The notes beneath the pieces are model-generated. The model was not told where the DNA came from and made no database searches. It saw nothing but the letters and a program-made list of their open reading frames with translations. The translations under genes were made by a program, and so were the position numbers. This document shows positions 7,926-16,218 of a stretch of 37,409 bases of DNA, one piece after another. Positions within the stretch are counted from its first letter, which is position 1; every line of letters begins with the position of its first letter. Source of the DNA: SAR202 cluster bacterium Io17-Chloro-G2 (GTDB lineage: Bacteria; Chloroflexota; Dehalococcoidia; Lucifugimonadales; UBA3495); the NCBI GenBank assembly GCA_002816875.1, contig MUCP01000046.1, positions 1 through 37,409 of the forward strand. Reading direction: 5' to 3'.

Positions 7926-9080
7926 CTAAGGTAAACGCGCCTCCGGCGGGACCTTGTCGTACCCCACCAGCTCCACGAATCCTTTGCCAGTGATTTTGTC
8001 CCCATGTTTGGTTCCTGATATGGCGACGGCTCCCTCCCAGTAAGCGATGGGCACGTACAGGCTGTCGCCGAATTCGGCGTTCTCCTGGATTGGGACCAGG
8101 TTGACCGCTAGTTCTAGGGATGAAACTTCCAGGAGCCAGCCCGATGGATACTCCACCCCGGTGGCGGGGCTGCGCCAAGCGTCTTTTGAGGTCAACGAGA
8201 TGGCATCGCCGGGCAAATGCCGAGACATGGATGACGCGCCGACGGTGGATTGCCCTACAATCTCGCCTGGGACGTAGGTGCCGTAGCTGGTGATCGGCTC
8301 ACCGGTGGACGAATCCCATACCAGGGAAATCATCAACTCCGAGCCGTCGTCCATCTGAAGACTGGCCCAATCCCAACCGATGGGCAGGGTGTTTAGGTCG
8401 CCCCATTGGTGGTCCATCCATGCCTTGCCTGCTACCTGGACCGGCATTCCGTTCTGGGTCAGCGTACCGGAGATGTCCAGCTTGGGCCTGGAATAGTAAT
8501 AGGTCTTACCGGCACGGCCCAGGTCAACCAGTCCCTCTTCTTGATGCAAAACGGCAGGACTTTGGGATTTGGCGGCCAAGTCCAGCGTGTAGCCGCCAGC
8601 GTTGAAAACGAGTTCGTAGGCGCTCTCAACTCCGGTTACGGCGCCGCTCATATGCCATTCCTCAATGTCGAAGGTAAAAAGGCCTTTCGTTGGTTGCAGG
8701 TTGTTGACCAGGGCAGGCATTTCATCCGTTAGATAGAGCCCTGCTCCATGATCGGCCAGGCTCAATTGCATCAATTGAGGTATTTGGCCATCGCTGGTGA
8801 CGATGATGAAGGTGACGAAGTGAAAGCTGTACCGGTTGCCATTGGAGCCGTCCAGGTGGCCGTTGAAATACCACCACTCCACCGGAGCCAGGTGGATGCC
8901 TTCATCATCGGGGAGGTTGACAGTACCGAGGTGGGCTGCCGCCTGCGGGACTGGAGAATGGGTGGGTAGGGGGGTTGGAGTGGGGGTAGGAGTGGAGCCC
9001 GGCCCGGCGCAGGCCGCCGCAAAAAAAAATAATACCCAAGCCACGGCAACTTGTTGAATCACTAGAAGGGGAATTCTCAT
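7926..9080 (-). CDS. Lipoprotein with CrtC/AttH-like lipocalin fold
   Basis: A 384-residue secreted lipoprotein. The signal peptide runs to C24 (FFFAAAC), followed by a threonine-proline linker with TPTPTPTP. The body starts near residue 55 with the family motif APVEWWYFNGHL and later has KAWMDHQWGD and WDWASLQMDDGSELM, which mark the carotenoid 1,2-hydratase/AttH superfamily of two lipocalin-like halves. In photosynthetic bacteria CrtC hydrates carotenoids. Secreted members elsewhere have no assigned reaction, and no carotenoid genes are near, so I do not infer hydratase activity. AGGAA lies upstream of the ATG. The signal peptide is encoded partly by a run of nine T's. Confidence 0.88.
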   Translation of the reverse strand: MRIPLLVIQQVAVAWVLFFFAAACAGPGSTPTPTPTPLPTHSPVPQAAAHLGTVNLPDDEGIHLAPVEWWYFNGHLDGSNGNRYSFHFVTFIIVTSDGQIPQLMQLSLADHGAGLYLTDEMPALVNNLQPTKGLFTFDIEEWHMSGAVTGVESAYELVFNAGGYTLDLAAKSQSPAVLHQEEGLVDLGRAGKTYYYSRPKLDISGTLTQNGMPVQVAGKAWMDHQWGDLNTLPIGWDWASLQMDDGSELMISLVWDSSTGEPITSYGTYVPGEIVGQSTVGASSMSRHLPGDAISLTSKDAWRSPATGVEYPSGWLLEVSSLELAVNLVPIQENAEFGDSLYVPIAYWEGAVAISGTKHGDKITGKGFVELVGYDKVPPEARLP

Positions 9081-9158
9081 GTTGCCGGTATTCCTGGGCC
9101 GAACCTCATCGCCGATGGTGACCGTGGGAGTTTTACGGGCTATCCGCCAAACTTGCGC

Positions 9159-9878
9159 CTATGATTGGGAGAGGACCTGGTCCGCTGATGGCCGGTGAGT
9201 TTCCAGCGCCGAGGCAACCCCGGAGAAAAGGCTAAGGGCCAACCAATTTGGAAAGTCCCGAACCAAGGACGTAGGCCCCTCTATTTCAATCAATTCTTGC
9301 CGCAGGGCGTCGGCCCATTTCAACTTGCCCATCCAAAGCCGGTGCATGGCGATGGTGTCGGTGTTGATAAACAGGTCCACGTCGAACCCCGGCGGTTGTA
9401 AACATACCGACGGTTCCGGGTGTTCCAGCACCAGCCAGTAAGTGCCCTCGCGGGCCCCGTGGAAGTCGAACTGGACTACCACCCTCTGTTGCGGCAACCG
9501 GTCCATGTGGATGCGCCGCCGCATGTCCCACATAAGCAATCCGGGGTCCAAATCCTCTAACCCTACGTCGTGGTTAACCCAGCGTTGCCCCCACTCCCCC
9601 AAGCCCTTCACTATCGAAAAAAGTTCCGCGCCTGCCGTGGTCAGGTTATACCTGGGCTTCCGGCCATTGGGGTCCTGCTTTCGTTCCACTACTCCGGCGT
9701 CTTCAAGTGACCTTAGTCTCTGCACCAGTAACGATCTTGGGATGTGGGGCAGGCCCATCTCCAATTCGCTGAACCGGTGGCACCCCATGAGCAATTCACG
9801 GATTATCAAGGGGGTCCACCGTTCGGCGAATATCTCTGCCGCCTTGGCAACCGGGCAGAATTGACCGTAAGTTTTCAT
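9159..9878 (-). CDS. HxlR-family winged-helix regulator with C-terminal sterol-carrier-like region
   Basis: 239 residues. The N-terminal 100 are an HxlR DNA-binding domain: CPVAKAAEIF with the conserved early cysteine (C8), ERWTPLIIRELLMG, FSELEMGLPHIPRSLLVQRLRSLEDAGVVER and the wing KPRYNLTTAG. HxlR proteins bind as dimers, and some sense electrophiles or metabolites. The remaining residues, including a segment around GFDVDLFINTDTIAMHRLW, resemble an SCP2-type lipid-binding extension. It is divergent from the acyl-CoA dehydrogenase gene with 189 bases between the starts, so control of that gene is likely. There is no ribosome-binding site; see the promoter directly upstream. Confidence 0.9.
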   Translation of the reverse strand: MKTYGQFCPVAKAAEIFAERWTPLIIRELLMGCHRFSELEMGLPHIPRSLLVQRLRSLEDAGVVERKQDPNGRKPRYNLTTAGAELFSIVKGLGEWGQRWVNHDVGLEDLDPGLLMWDMRRRIHMDRLPQQRVVVQFDFHGAREGTYWLVLEHPEPSVCLQPPGFDVDLFINTDTIAMHRLWMGKLKWADALRQELIEIEGPTSLVRDFPNWLALSLFSGVASALETHRPSADQVLSQS

Positions 9879-9884
9879 GTTCCA

Positions 9885-9912
9885 AATCTATCATACGAGG
9901 CCGAGAACGCAA
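9885..9912 (-). promoter_or_regulatory. Predicted leaderless promoter of the HxlR regulator
   Basis: Minus-strand TTGCGT (9912-9907), a 16-base spacer and TAGATT (9890-9885) precede the gene. The predicted +1 is 9878, the A of the start codon. The six bases between the -10 box and the ATG contain no ribosome-binding site. Confidence 0.45.
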
Positions 9913-10067
9913 CTCCATTTTTCGGACTATTTTTTCTGTGGGCAATCTTTAAGCTATCAATCAACACCGGATCGATGACCAGCAGACGAAGCCGGCAGAT
10001 GGAAACACCGCCGCTCGCTCTGGTAAGAATAATCGGCAATCTTGAGACCAAGGAGGGACGAAGGGAA

Positions 10068-11222
10068 ATGACTACCACAATGATTTCAAGTAACCAAAGT
10101 AAGGTCAACCAAGACTGGGAGGCGGTGGCCCGGGAGTTGGGCCCAGCCTTCGCCAGCCGGGCAGCGCAACACGACGTTGAAGGCTCATTCGTAGCTGAGA
10201 ACTTCGAGATGATGCGGGAACGCAAGTTATTTTCGGCGGCGGTCCCTGCCGAGTTAGGCGGCGGGGGCGCTTCCCACCTGCAGATGTGCAATATCCTTAG
10301 GGAAATGGCCGCATATGACGCCTCCACTGCCCTTGCTTTCTCCATGCACTCCCATCTGTTGGCTATGCTGGTCTGGCGGTACCGGCACAACCTGACTCCA
10401 TCGTCTGAGCCCGTTTTGCGGAAGATCGCCGCTGAAGAATTGGTGTTGATAAGCACGGGCGGTTCAGACTGGCTGGATGGCTCCGGGGTAGTTGAAAAGG
10501 CGGATGGGGGCTATCGGCTAAAGGGGCGCAAGATATTCGGCAGCGGGTCACCCGCGGGGGATCTATTATTGACCATGGGTGTCTACGATGACCCACAGGA
10601 AGGCCCCACAGTGTTCCATTTCGCCATCAATCTGAAGGATCAAGGCGTATCGATCCTTGACGATTGGGACACCTTGGGCATGAGGGGCACGGGGTCCAAC
10701 AACATCGATATCGACAACGTTTTCTTCCCCGAAGCCGGCGTCTCTCTGCGCCGTCCGCAGGGTAAATGGCACGGGTTTTTCGACATACTATCGCCCATCG
10801 CGTTTTCGCTGATAATGTCGGTGTACGTGGGGATTGCAGAGTCGGCCCGGGAAATAGCGGTGACTCAGGTGACAAAAAAGAAGGGCGATCAGATCGTCCA
10901 AGAAGCCATCGGGGAAATGGAAACGGACCTCCTAGGCGCCCAGGCAGCGCTCAAGGGAATGCTAGACATAGCCACCACCGATTTCAAGCCCAGCATCGAA
11001 TATTCAAACTTGATCTGCCGATACAAGACTCTCGTTGTTCGCTCGGCGATCAGGACGGTGGAAAAGGCCATGGAGGCTGTGGGAGGAACCGCCTACTTCA
11101 GGGGGCTTGGATTGGAGAGATGCTTCCGCGACGTGCAAGCAGCCCGGTACCACCCGATCCAAGAGCGCAACCAATACCTGTTCAGCGGCCGGATAGCCTT
11201 GGGGCTTGATCCGGTCGAGTAG
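10068..11222 (+). CDS. Acyl-CoA dehydrogenase family protein
   Basis: A flavoprotein of 384 residues, the usual length for the family. It would oxidise an acyl-CoA to the enoyl-CoA and pass electrons to ETF. The N-terminal helical domain has AAVPAELGGGGA; the middle beta domain has LKGRKIFGSGSPAGDLLL and DTLGMRGTGSNNIDIDNVFF; the C-terminal helices have EAVGGTAYFRGLGLERCFRDVQAARYHP. The common YEGT glutamate site reads ARYHPIQERN instead, so the catalytic base differs or sits elsewhere. The ATG at 10068 has AAGGAGG upstream. The frame is open back to 9744, but that part is antisense to the HxlR gene and not family-like. Confidence 0.92.
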   Translation: MTTTMISSNQSKVNQDWEAVARELGPAFASRAAQHDVEGSFVAENFEMMRERKLFSAAVPAELGGGGASHLQMCNILREMAAYDASTALAFSMHSHLLAMLVWRYRHNLTPSSEPVLRKIAAEELVLISTGGSDWLDGSGVVEKADGGYRLKGRKIFGSGSPAGDLLLTMGVYDDPQEGPTVFHFAINLKDQGVSILDDWDTLGMRGTGSNNIDIDNVFFPEAGVSLRRPQGKWHGFFDILSPIAFSLIMSVYVGIAESAREIAVTQVTKKKGDQIVQEAIGEMETDLLGAQAALKGMLDIATTDFKPSIEYSNLICRYKTLVVRSAIRTVEKAMEAVGGTAYFRGLGLERCFRDVQAARYHPIQERNQYLFSGRIALGLDPVE

Positions 11223-11238
11223 GCTGGCAAGCCTTGTG

Positions 11239-11257
11239 CCTTCCCTCATCAGGAAGG
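11239..11257. terminator. Hairpin between convergent genes
   Basis: CCTTCC (11239-11244) and GGAAGG (11252-11257) form a six-pair stem with a seven-base loop just after the acyl-CoA dehydrogenase stop and before the convergent esterase. A T-run is absent, so this is a weak bidirectional terminator candidate. Confidence 0.3.
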
Positions 11258-11321
11258 AAGCTTGGGGCGGTGGGCATCGTCTTTGGATTGGCCGATGGAA
11301 GCGTTGAAGGGCGCGACTGGT

Positions 11322-12014
11322 TCAGTCAGGCGCCTCGTCTATTGGCGGCAGTACCCTGGCCATCCACGGTATCAAGTCTTTCAGTTCGTCGTTGCTAATC
11401 TCGTGGCCCATATCGTACTCGTGGTACTCGGGCGAATAACCGGCTTCTTCCAGGAAATCCTTGGCCGCTACAGCCCGGTCGACGGCTATGGTGGGGTCTA
11501 GCAGCCCGTGGGCGATGAATATCTGCTGGCTTCGGGATTGCGGCAGCTTGGCGGCCAGCAGATCGCGGTCGGGAAGAGTTGCGCTGAGAGCAGCCAACCC
11601 GGCGAAGGCCGAGTCCCGTTCTAGTCCGCACCGGTAGGTCATTCCGCCGCCCTGGGAAAATCCCATCAGCAAGGCTCTCCCGGGTTCCACGTTGAATTGT
11701 TGGAACACCTTGTCGAAGAACCCGCCCAGCAGGTCTTCGGCGTTTTGAATGTTCTCAAGCGTGGCGTCGGCGCCCCGCGGCGTCCAACCCCAGCCGGTGT
11801 ATCCACCTCCCAAGTCGAAGGGAAGGGGGGCGTTGGGGAAGGCGTAAACGTATCCCCGCTGGTTGATGTTGGGGGCCAGACCCGCCAGGTCTTGCATGTT
11901 GGCGCCAAACCCATGGAGCATGATCACCAGGGGATAGCGGGTCCCGGGATCGTACCCCTCGGGTAGTACGGTCAGATATTTTAGGCCGTCGCCTTCGTGC
12001 CGCTCTGCCTGCAT
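11322..12014 (-). CDS. Phospholipase/carboxylesterase-type alpha/beta-hydrolase
   Basis: Member of the carboxylesterase/thioesterase (abhydrolase_2) family, 230 residues from the ATG at 12014. It shows LVIMLHGFGANMQDL (the oxyanion region), AFPNAPLPFDLGGGYTGWGW as in bacterial esterases of this group, nucleophile S120 in GFSQGG, D173 in HGLLDPTI and H204 in MGHEIS, so the catalytic triad is complete. GGAG lies about 11 bases before the ATG. The frame extends upstream to 12107, but those residues are unlike the family. It is cytoplasmic, as no signal peptide is visible. The likely reaction is hydrolysis of short acyl esters. It converges with the acyl-CoA dehydrogenase. Confidence 0.92.
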   Translation of the reverse strand: MQAERHEGDGLKYLTVLPEGYDPGTRYPLVIMLHGFGANMQDLAGLAPNINQRGYVYAFPNAPLPFDLGGGYTGWGWTPRGADATLENIQNAEDLLGGFFDKVFQQFNVEPGRALLMGFSQGGGMTYRCGLERDSAFAGLAALSATLPDRDLLAAKLPQSRSQQIFIAHGLLDPTIAVDRAVAAKDFLEEAGYSPEYHEYDMGHEISNDELKDLIPWMARVLPPIDEAPD

Positions 12015-12252
12015 CTTCCTTATTACTCCAGTAGCCGAGCTTAACCGTTTTGCCGCACCAATCCTACCATCGCCAAGCGGCGATTTCCAGGCACAAACTT
12101 GGTTCATAAAACGTAGGACTTAGAACCGTGGGGGTAGGATCTAAAGCTTTCAGTTCTACCGGGGCCGCCAGTTCGCCCCAACGCGCGTCACCACGCTACA
12201 ATGGCGTTGGCAAGTCTACCCGGCTTTATTGAACCGCTGGGCTTGGAGGATT

Positions 12253-12591
12253 ATGTCCATCATATTTCACTTGACCAACCAAGCCGATTGGGAGTCTCGC
12301 GACCCTAACCAGGGATATGTAGCCCCCAGCTTGGCGTCGGAAGGGTTCATCCATTGCTCTGAAGACGAAACCCAGTTGATAGAAGTGGCACATCGGCTAT
12401 TCGCGGGGGAGACCGGGCTGCTGGCCTTGGAGGTCGATACAGACCTTCTAACGTCCCCGTTGAAAAGGGAACCCAGCCGGTCGGGAACGATCTATCCCCA
12501 CATCTACGGCCCGATAGATCTAGATTCCGTGGCAGGGACCCGCAAGGTTTCGGCGGGGGCCGATGGGGCGTTTTACCTGGAACGCGGCTGA
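12253..12591 (+). CDS. DUF952 family protein
   Basis: A 112-residue protein matching the DUF952 pattern: IFHLTNQADWE at the N terminus, a central GFIHCSEDETQLIEVAH, GLLALEVDTDLL and a late YPHIYGPIDLDSV. The fold resembles ADP-ribosyltransferase-like small domains, but no activity is established. The start is the ATG at 12253 with GGAGG five bases upstream; the upstream TTG at 12229 lacks such a site. A TACAAT -10-like box lies at 12197-12202 without a good -35. It appears monocistronic and ends 195 bases before the convergent oxidase operon. Confidence 0.9.
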   Translation: MSIIFHLTNQADWESRDPNQGYVAPSLASEGFIHCSEDETQLIEVAHRLFAGETGLLALEVDTDLLTSPLKREPSRSGTIYPHIYGPIDLDSVAGTRKVSAGADGAFYLERG

Positions 12592-12786
12592 GGGGTTGAC
12601 GCCGTCTTTAGGTAACTGGGCGCGGTGCGGTGAATCTGGATGAAAGACACGATTGGGGATTACGAGGCGTATTTGGCGGAGATTTGATTCCAGACAACCG
12701 CCAGCCTGTTTATTGCCAACAACGGCCGGTTGAAGGTGGTCTGCTGGTTAGTGAGGGCACTGGCAATATTGGAGTTGCCTGGGGAG

Positions 12787-13608
12787 CTACTTCTGAGCCA
12801 GAAGGAAATCCACCAGGGCGTTTACCTCGTCGTCGCTCAAACCCGCGGTGACCGCGGCGGTCATAATGCCGGGAATGGCCCTGTCCACGCCGGTGGCCAC
12901 GAATGCCTGGGGGTCTCGTATCGATTCGAAGATGTAATCTTCGGCCGACGTGCCTGGTTTACGGCTGGCGGCTTCGGTTCCCAGGTGGGAGAGGTCCGGA
13001 CCTACCAACCCCTGGCTGACGCCGTCAACGGCGTGGCAGGCCCCGCATCCGCCGCTTCCCAGGAAAATCTCCTGTCCATCCAAACCGGCAGGCTTGCTCG
13101 CGGGTTCCGAAGCTTGGGTGGGAGTGTCTGCCATAGCCTCGGCTGGGGTGGCATCAGGAGCTGGCTCGGTAGGCATGGGAGTGGCCTCAGCAGCTTCGGC
13201 AGCCCTTTCTTTGGCCTTTTCCTTTGCTAGTTCCACGGCATGTTCGTCGTAGGGTATCGCCCTCTCCAGCGCGTAGGCCCGTGGCTCACCGCCTAAGGAC
13301 AGGAACAAAGTTAGAAGCGCCACACCCACACCGAAAGCCAGGAACAGCCCGGCCAAAAACACCCATGTGAACAGACGGTGGTCGAACTTGAGGTGCATGT
13401 AGAACGCAATGACGATGGCGAATTTGATTGCCGACAGGATCGCGAGAAGCGGTATCTTGGAGTATCCCAAACTATCGACAACGCCCGCCCTTGGCCAGAT
13501 CAACAGGAACTCGACGATGGTTATGGCAAAAAGGATAGTAGCCACCAACACGTACTGTTTGAAGGTGGGGTGGTGGCCCTGCTGTCCTTCCTGGTGACTA
13601 CTGCTCAT
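12787..13608 (-). CDS. Cytochrome c oxidase subunit IV fused to a cytochrome c domain
   Basis: 273 residues. Residues 15-104 form the three membrane helices of a prokaryotic COX4-type subunit IV (about 20-38, 53-73 and 80-104), with KFAIVIAFYMHLKF. A charged helix, a proline/threonine/alanine linker (about 140-175) and a class I cytochrome c domain follow. Haem is bound at CGACH (188-192); M249 in IPGIMTA is the likely sixth ligand, and the last helix is DDEVNALVDFLLAQK. It is the last gene of ctaC-D-E-IV; AAGGAG precedes the ATG. Family subunit IV is usually about 100 residues without haem, so the fusion adds a second tethered electron carrier besides the one on CtaC. Confidence 0.92.
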   Translation of the reverse strand: MSSSHQEGQQGHHPTFKQYVLVATILFAITIVEFLLIWPRAGVVDSLGYSKIPLLAILSAIKFAIVIAFYMHLKFDHRLFTWVFLAGLFLAFGVGVALLTLFLSLGGEPRAYALERAIPYDEHAVELAKEKAKERAAEAAEATPMPTEPAPDATPAEAMADTPTQASEPASKPAGLDGQEIFLGSGGCGACHAVDGVSQGLVGPDLSHLGTEAASRKPGTSAEDYIFESIRDPQAFVATGVDRAIPGIMTAAVTAGLSDDEVNALVDFLLAQK

Positions 13609-13646
13609 GCACCGAACTCCTTAGAGATGAGGACCGGAAACGGATA

Positions 13647-14285
13647 TCAACCACCGGAGGCCGGCGCCGGTCCGGCGTCGAAGCCGCCGATGAGGTACAG
13701 CAATGTAAAGATGACGATCCAAACGATGTCGACGAAGTGCCAATACAGACCGAGGATCTCCACGTCAAGAGCGGTGGCGGGCCCCACCCGGCCTTTGACG
13801 GCAAGCACAAACATTCCCAACAGCCAGATGATGCCCAAGGTCACGTGGGCGCCGTGGAAGCCGGTCAGGGTGAAGAAACTGGCGCCGAATAGGTTAGCGC
13901 CGAGGGTCAACCCTTCGTTCTTGAATGTATTGAACTCGACAACCTGGAAACCGATGAATATCGCCCCCAGGAATGCGGTGGCCAGCAGCCAGATCTTAAT
14001 TCCCCTCTGGTCGTTTTTGTTGGTTGCGGCCAGCGCCTGGACCATGCTGAAACTGCTGCATAGAAGCACGAACGTGCTGATGGTGGTCACAGGCACGTTG
14101 ATGATATCTATGGGGTAAGGCCCGTTCAGGCTCTGGCCCCTATACACCATGTAGGTGGCGATGAGGGCGCCAAAAAACATACAGTCGGAACCCAGGAAGA
14201 CCCACATCAGCAGCTTCCTATGATTTAAGCCGGTGGTGGTATATTCCTCTTCGGCGTGGTGTGCCGTCTCTACCCCGTGGGCCAA
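13647..14285 (-). CDS. ctaE: Cytochrome c oxidase subunit III
   Basis: 212 residues with about five to six membrane helices, the short form found in caa3 and related oxidases. Landmarks are KLLMWVFLGSDCMFFGALIATY, FHGAHVTLGIIWLLGMF and a final YWHFVDIVWIVIFTLLYL, the conserved subunit III end. It binds no redox centre and stabilises subunit I. The start is TTG at 14285 with AGGAG nine bases upstream. It sits 12 bases after ctaD and 38 before the subunit IV fusion, in one operon. Confidence 0.95.
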   Translation of the reverse strand: MAHGVETAHHAEEEYTTTGLNHRKLLMWVFLGSDCMFFGALIATYMVYRGQSLNGPYPIDIINVPVTTISTFVLLCSSFSMVQALAATNKNDQRGIKIWLLATAFLGAIFIGFQVVEFNTFKNEGLTLGANLFGASFFTLTGFHGAHVTLGIIWLLGMFVLAVKGRVGPATALDVEILGLYWHFVDIVWIVIFTLLYLIGGFDAGPAPASGG

Positions 14286-14297
14286 AGTTTGTAACTC

Positions 14298-16136
14298 CTA
14301 GTGATCCGATTCGGCGGCGGCCGGCTCATTTCCCCAGCCCACCACACCCGCGAAGGCTATGATGCCTCCGGCGAAACTCAGGGCGTAATGGGTCAAAAGA
14401 CCACCGGCGATCCACGTTACCCCAAAGGCGATGACAATGGGCCAGTATGACGGGCTAGGCATGTGGATCGTGCGTTCGTCCACGTGGGCTTCGCCCGGTG
14501 GCGTCCCCTGGCCAGCCTCCCTAGCCTGCTCCTTAACGATCCAGTAATGGTCGCGGCCCAGGACCTCGGGAATCACCGCGAAGTTATAAGCGGGAGGAGG
14601 AGAGGAAATGGACCACTCGATTCCAGGGGCGTCCCAGGGGTCGTGGCCCGCTTCAGCTCCATTTTTGGAACTCCGCAGGTAGTTGACTATGAATACCACG
14701 AATCCGATGAACAAGACGATGTACCCCAGGGACGAAAGCGAGTTCAGCAACTGGAAACCTGACTCGGCGGGGTAGGTGTAAACCCGGCGAGGCATGCCGT
14801 TCATTCCAACGAAGTGCATGGGGAAAAAGGTGAGGTTCATGCCGATGAATATCAACCAGAAGTTGAGTTTACCCAGCCCTTCGCCCAATAGTCTTCCAGT
14901 GAACTTGGGACCCCAATAGTAGATGCCGGCAAAGATGCCAAATATGGAACCACCGAACAGGACGTAGTGGATGTGGGCCACTATGTAATAGGTGTCTTGC
15001 TGCTGGTTGTCGGCGGGCGCGACGGCATGGGACACGCCGCTGAGGCCGCCGATTATGAACAGAAAAACGAAGCCAACGGCGAAAAGCATTGAGGTTTTAA
15101 ACTCGATAGCCCCGCCCCACATGGTGCCGATCCAGTTGAATATCTTCACCCCCGTGGGCACGGCGATGAGCATGGTAGTGATGGTGAACACCGAGTTGGC
15201 CACCGGTCCCAGTCCCACGGTGAACATATGGTGGCTCCACACAGCCCAACTCATGATGCCTATGGTGATCCCGGAAAACACCACAAAGGGATAGCCAAAC
15301 AACGGTTTCCTGGAAAAGGTGGGAAGCACCTCCGACACGACTCCCATGGGAGGCAGAATCAGAATATAGACTTCGGGGTGGCCGAATACCCAGAACAAAT
15401 GCTGCCACAATAGAGGGTCGCCTCCTCCGGCAGGCATGAAGAAGTGGGTCCCAAAGTTCCGGTCCATGGTGAGCTCGATCAGGCCCACGGTAATGACCGG
15501 AAATGCCAGTATCAATAGGATGGATGTGATCAGCGTCATCCAGATGAATACAGGCATGCGCATCAGGCTCATGCCCGGCGCTCGCATATTGATTATCGTT
15601 ACGGTGAAGTTCAAGGCCGCCGCCACTGACGAAGTACCCAACACCAGTAGACCCAGGGCCCAGAAATCCATACCTGCGTTGGCGCTATAGGGTTTCTCCG
15701 TCAGGCTGGCGTAGGAGAACCAGCCGGCATCGGGCGCCTGGTTCTGCAGGAACCCGGCATGTAGCAGCAGGGTGCCGAAAAGGAACAGCCAATAGCTTAG
15801 TGCATTTAGGCGCGGGAAGGCCACGTCCCTAGCGCCGATGGCCAGGGGAACTATCAGGTTGAAGAAGGATGCGCTGAGAGGCATGATGACGTTGAACACC
15901 ATGGCAGTGGCGTGCATCGTGAACATTTGATTGAAAACGCCGGGACTGACCAAGTCGCTGTCCGCCGTCGCCAATTGGGCGCGCATCACTCCAGCTTCGA
16001 CGCCCGCGATCAACAGCATGGCAAAGGCGGTGAAGCCGTAAAGGATGCCGATGCGTTTATGGTCAACGGTGGTTATCCAGCTCCACACACCGGTGTAGCC
16101 GGAGGGTCTGGCCAGTACTCCTGTTAGTGTCGCCAT
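14298..16136 (-). CDS. ctaD: Cytochrome c oxidase subunit I (haem-copper oxidase, type A1)
   Basis: Catalytic subunit reducing oxygen to water and pumping protons; 612 residues, twelve or more membrane helices. Metal ligands are visible: H75 (TMHAT, low-spin haem), H253 with the cross-linked Y257 in GHPEVY, H302 and H303 (CuB), H388 (high-spin haem) and H390. E255 in GHPEVY is the D-channel glutamate that defines type A1. A C-terminal extension of about 100 residues includes WSISSPPPAYNF and two more helices. GGAGG lies upstream of the ATG. It lies between ctaC (82-base gap) and ctaE (12-base gap). Confidence 0.97.
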   Translation of the reverse strand: MATLTGVLARPSGYTGVWSWITTVDHKRIGILYGFTAFAMLLIAGVEAGVMRAQLATADSDLVSPGVFNQMFTMHATAMVFNVIMPLSASFFNLIVPLAIGARDVAFPRLNALSYWLFLFGTLLLHAGFLQNQAPDAGWFSYASLTEKPYSANAGMDFWALGLLVLGTSSVAAALNFTVTIINMRAPGMSLMRMPVFIWMTLITSILLILAFPVITVGLIELTMDRNFGTHFFMPAGGGDPLLWQHLFWVFGHPEVYILILPPMGVVSEVLPTFSRKPLFGYPFVVFSGITIGIMSWAVWSHHMFTVGLGPVANSVFTITTMLIAVPTGVKIFNWIGTMWGGAIEFKTSMLFAVGFVFLFIIGGLSGVSHAVAPADNQQQDTYYIVAHIHYVLFGGSIFGIFAGIYYWGPKFTGRLLGEGLGKLNFWLIFIGMNLTFFPMHFVGMNGMPRRVYTYPAESGFQLLNSLSSLGYIVLFIGFVVFIVNYLRSSKNGAEAGHDPWDAPGIEWSISSPPPAYNFAVIPEVLGRDHYWIVKEQAREAGQGTPPGEAHVDERTIHMPSPSYWPIVIAFGVTWIAGGLLTHYALSFAGGIIAFAGVVGWGNEPAAAESDH

Positions 16137-16218
16137 CTCCTGCCTCCGCCGTCCCAGATGCGGGACCGGCGCTCCACGGATCGGGCTTGCTACCGACGCA
16201 GGCCGAACCTGTAATAGT

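Noticed and set aside
9744-10067. 108-codon N-terminal extension of the acyl-CoA dehydrogenase
   Set aside because: Overlaps the HxlR gene antisense, is unlike the family, and the ATG at 10068 has AAGGAGG upstream.
12730-14118. Two long plus-strand frames (166 and 246 codons)
   Set aside because: Both are antisense to the subunit IV fusion and ctaE, which have unmistakable family motifs.
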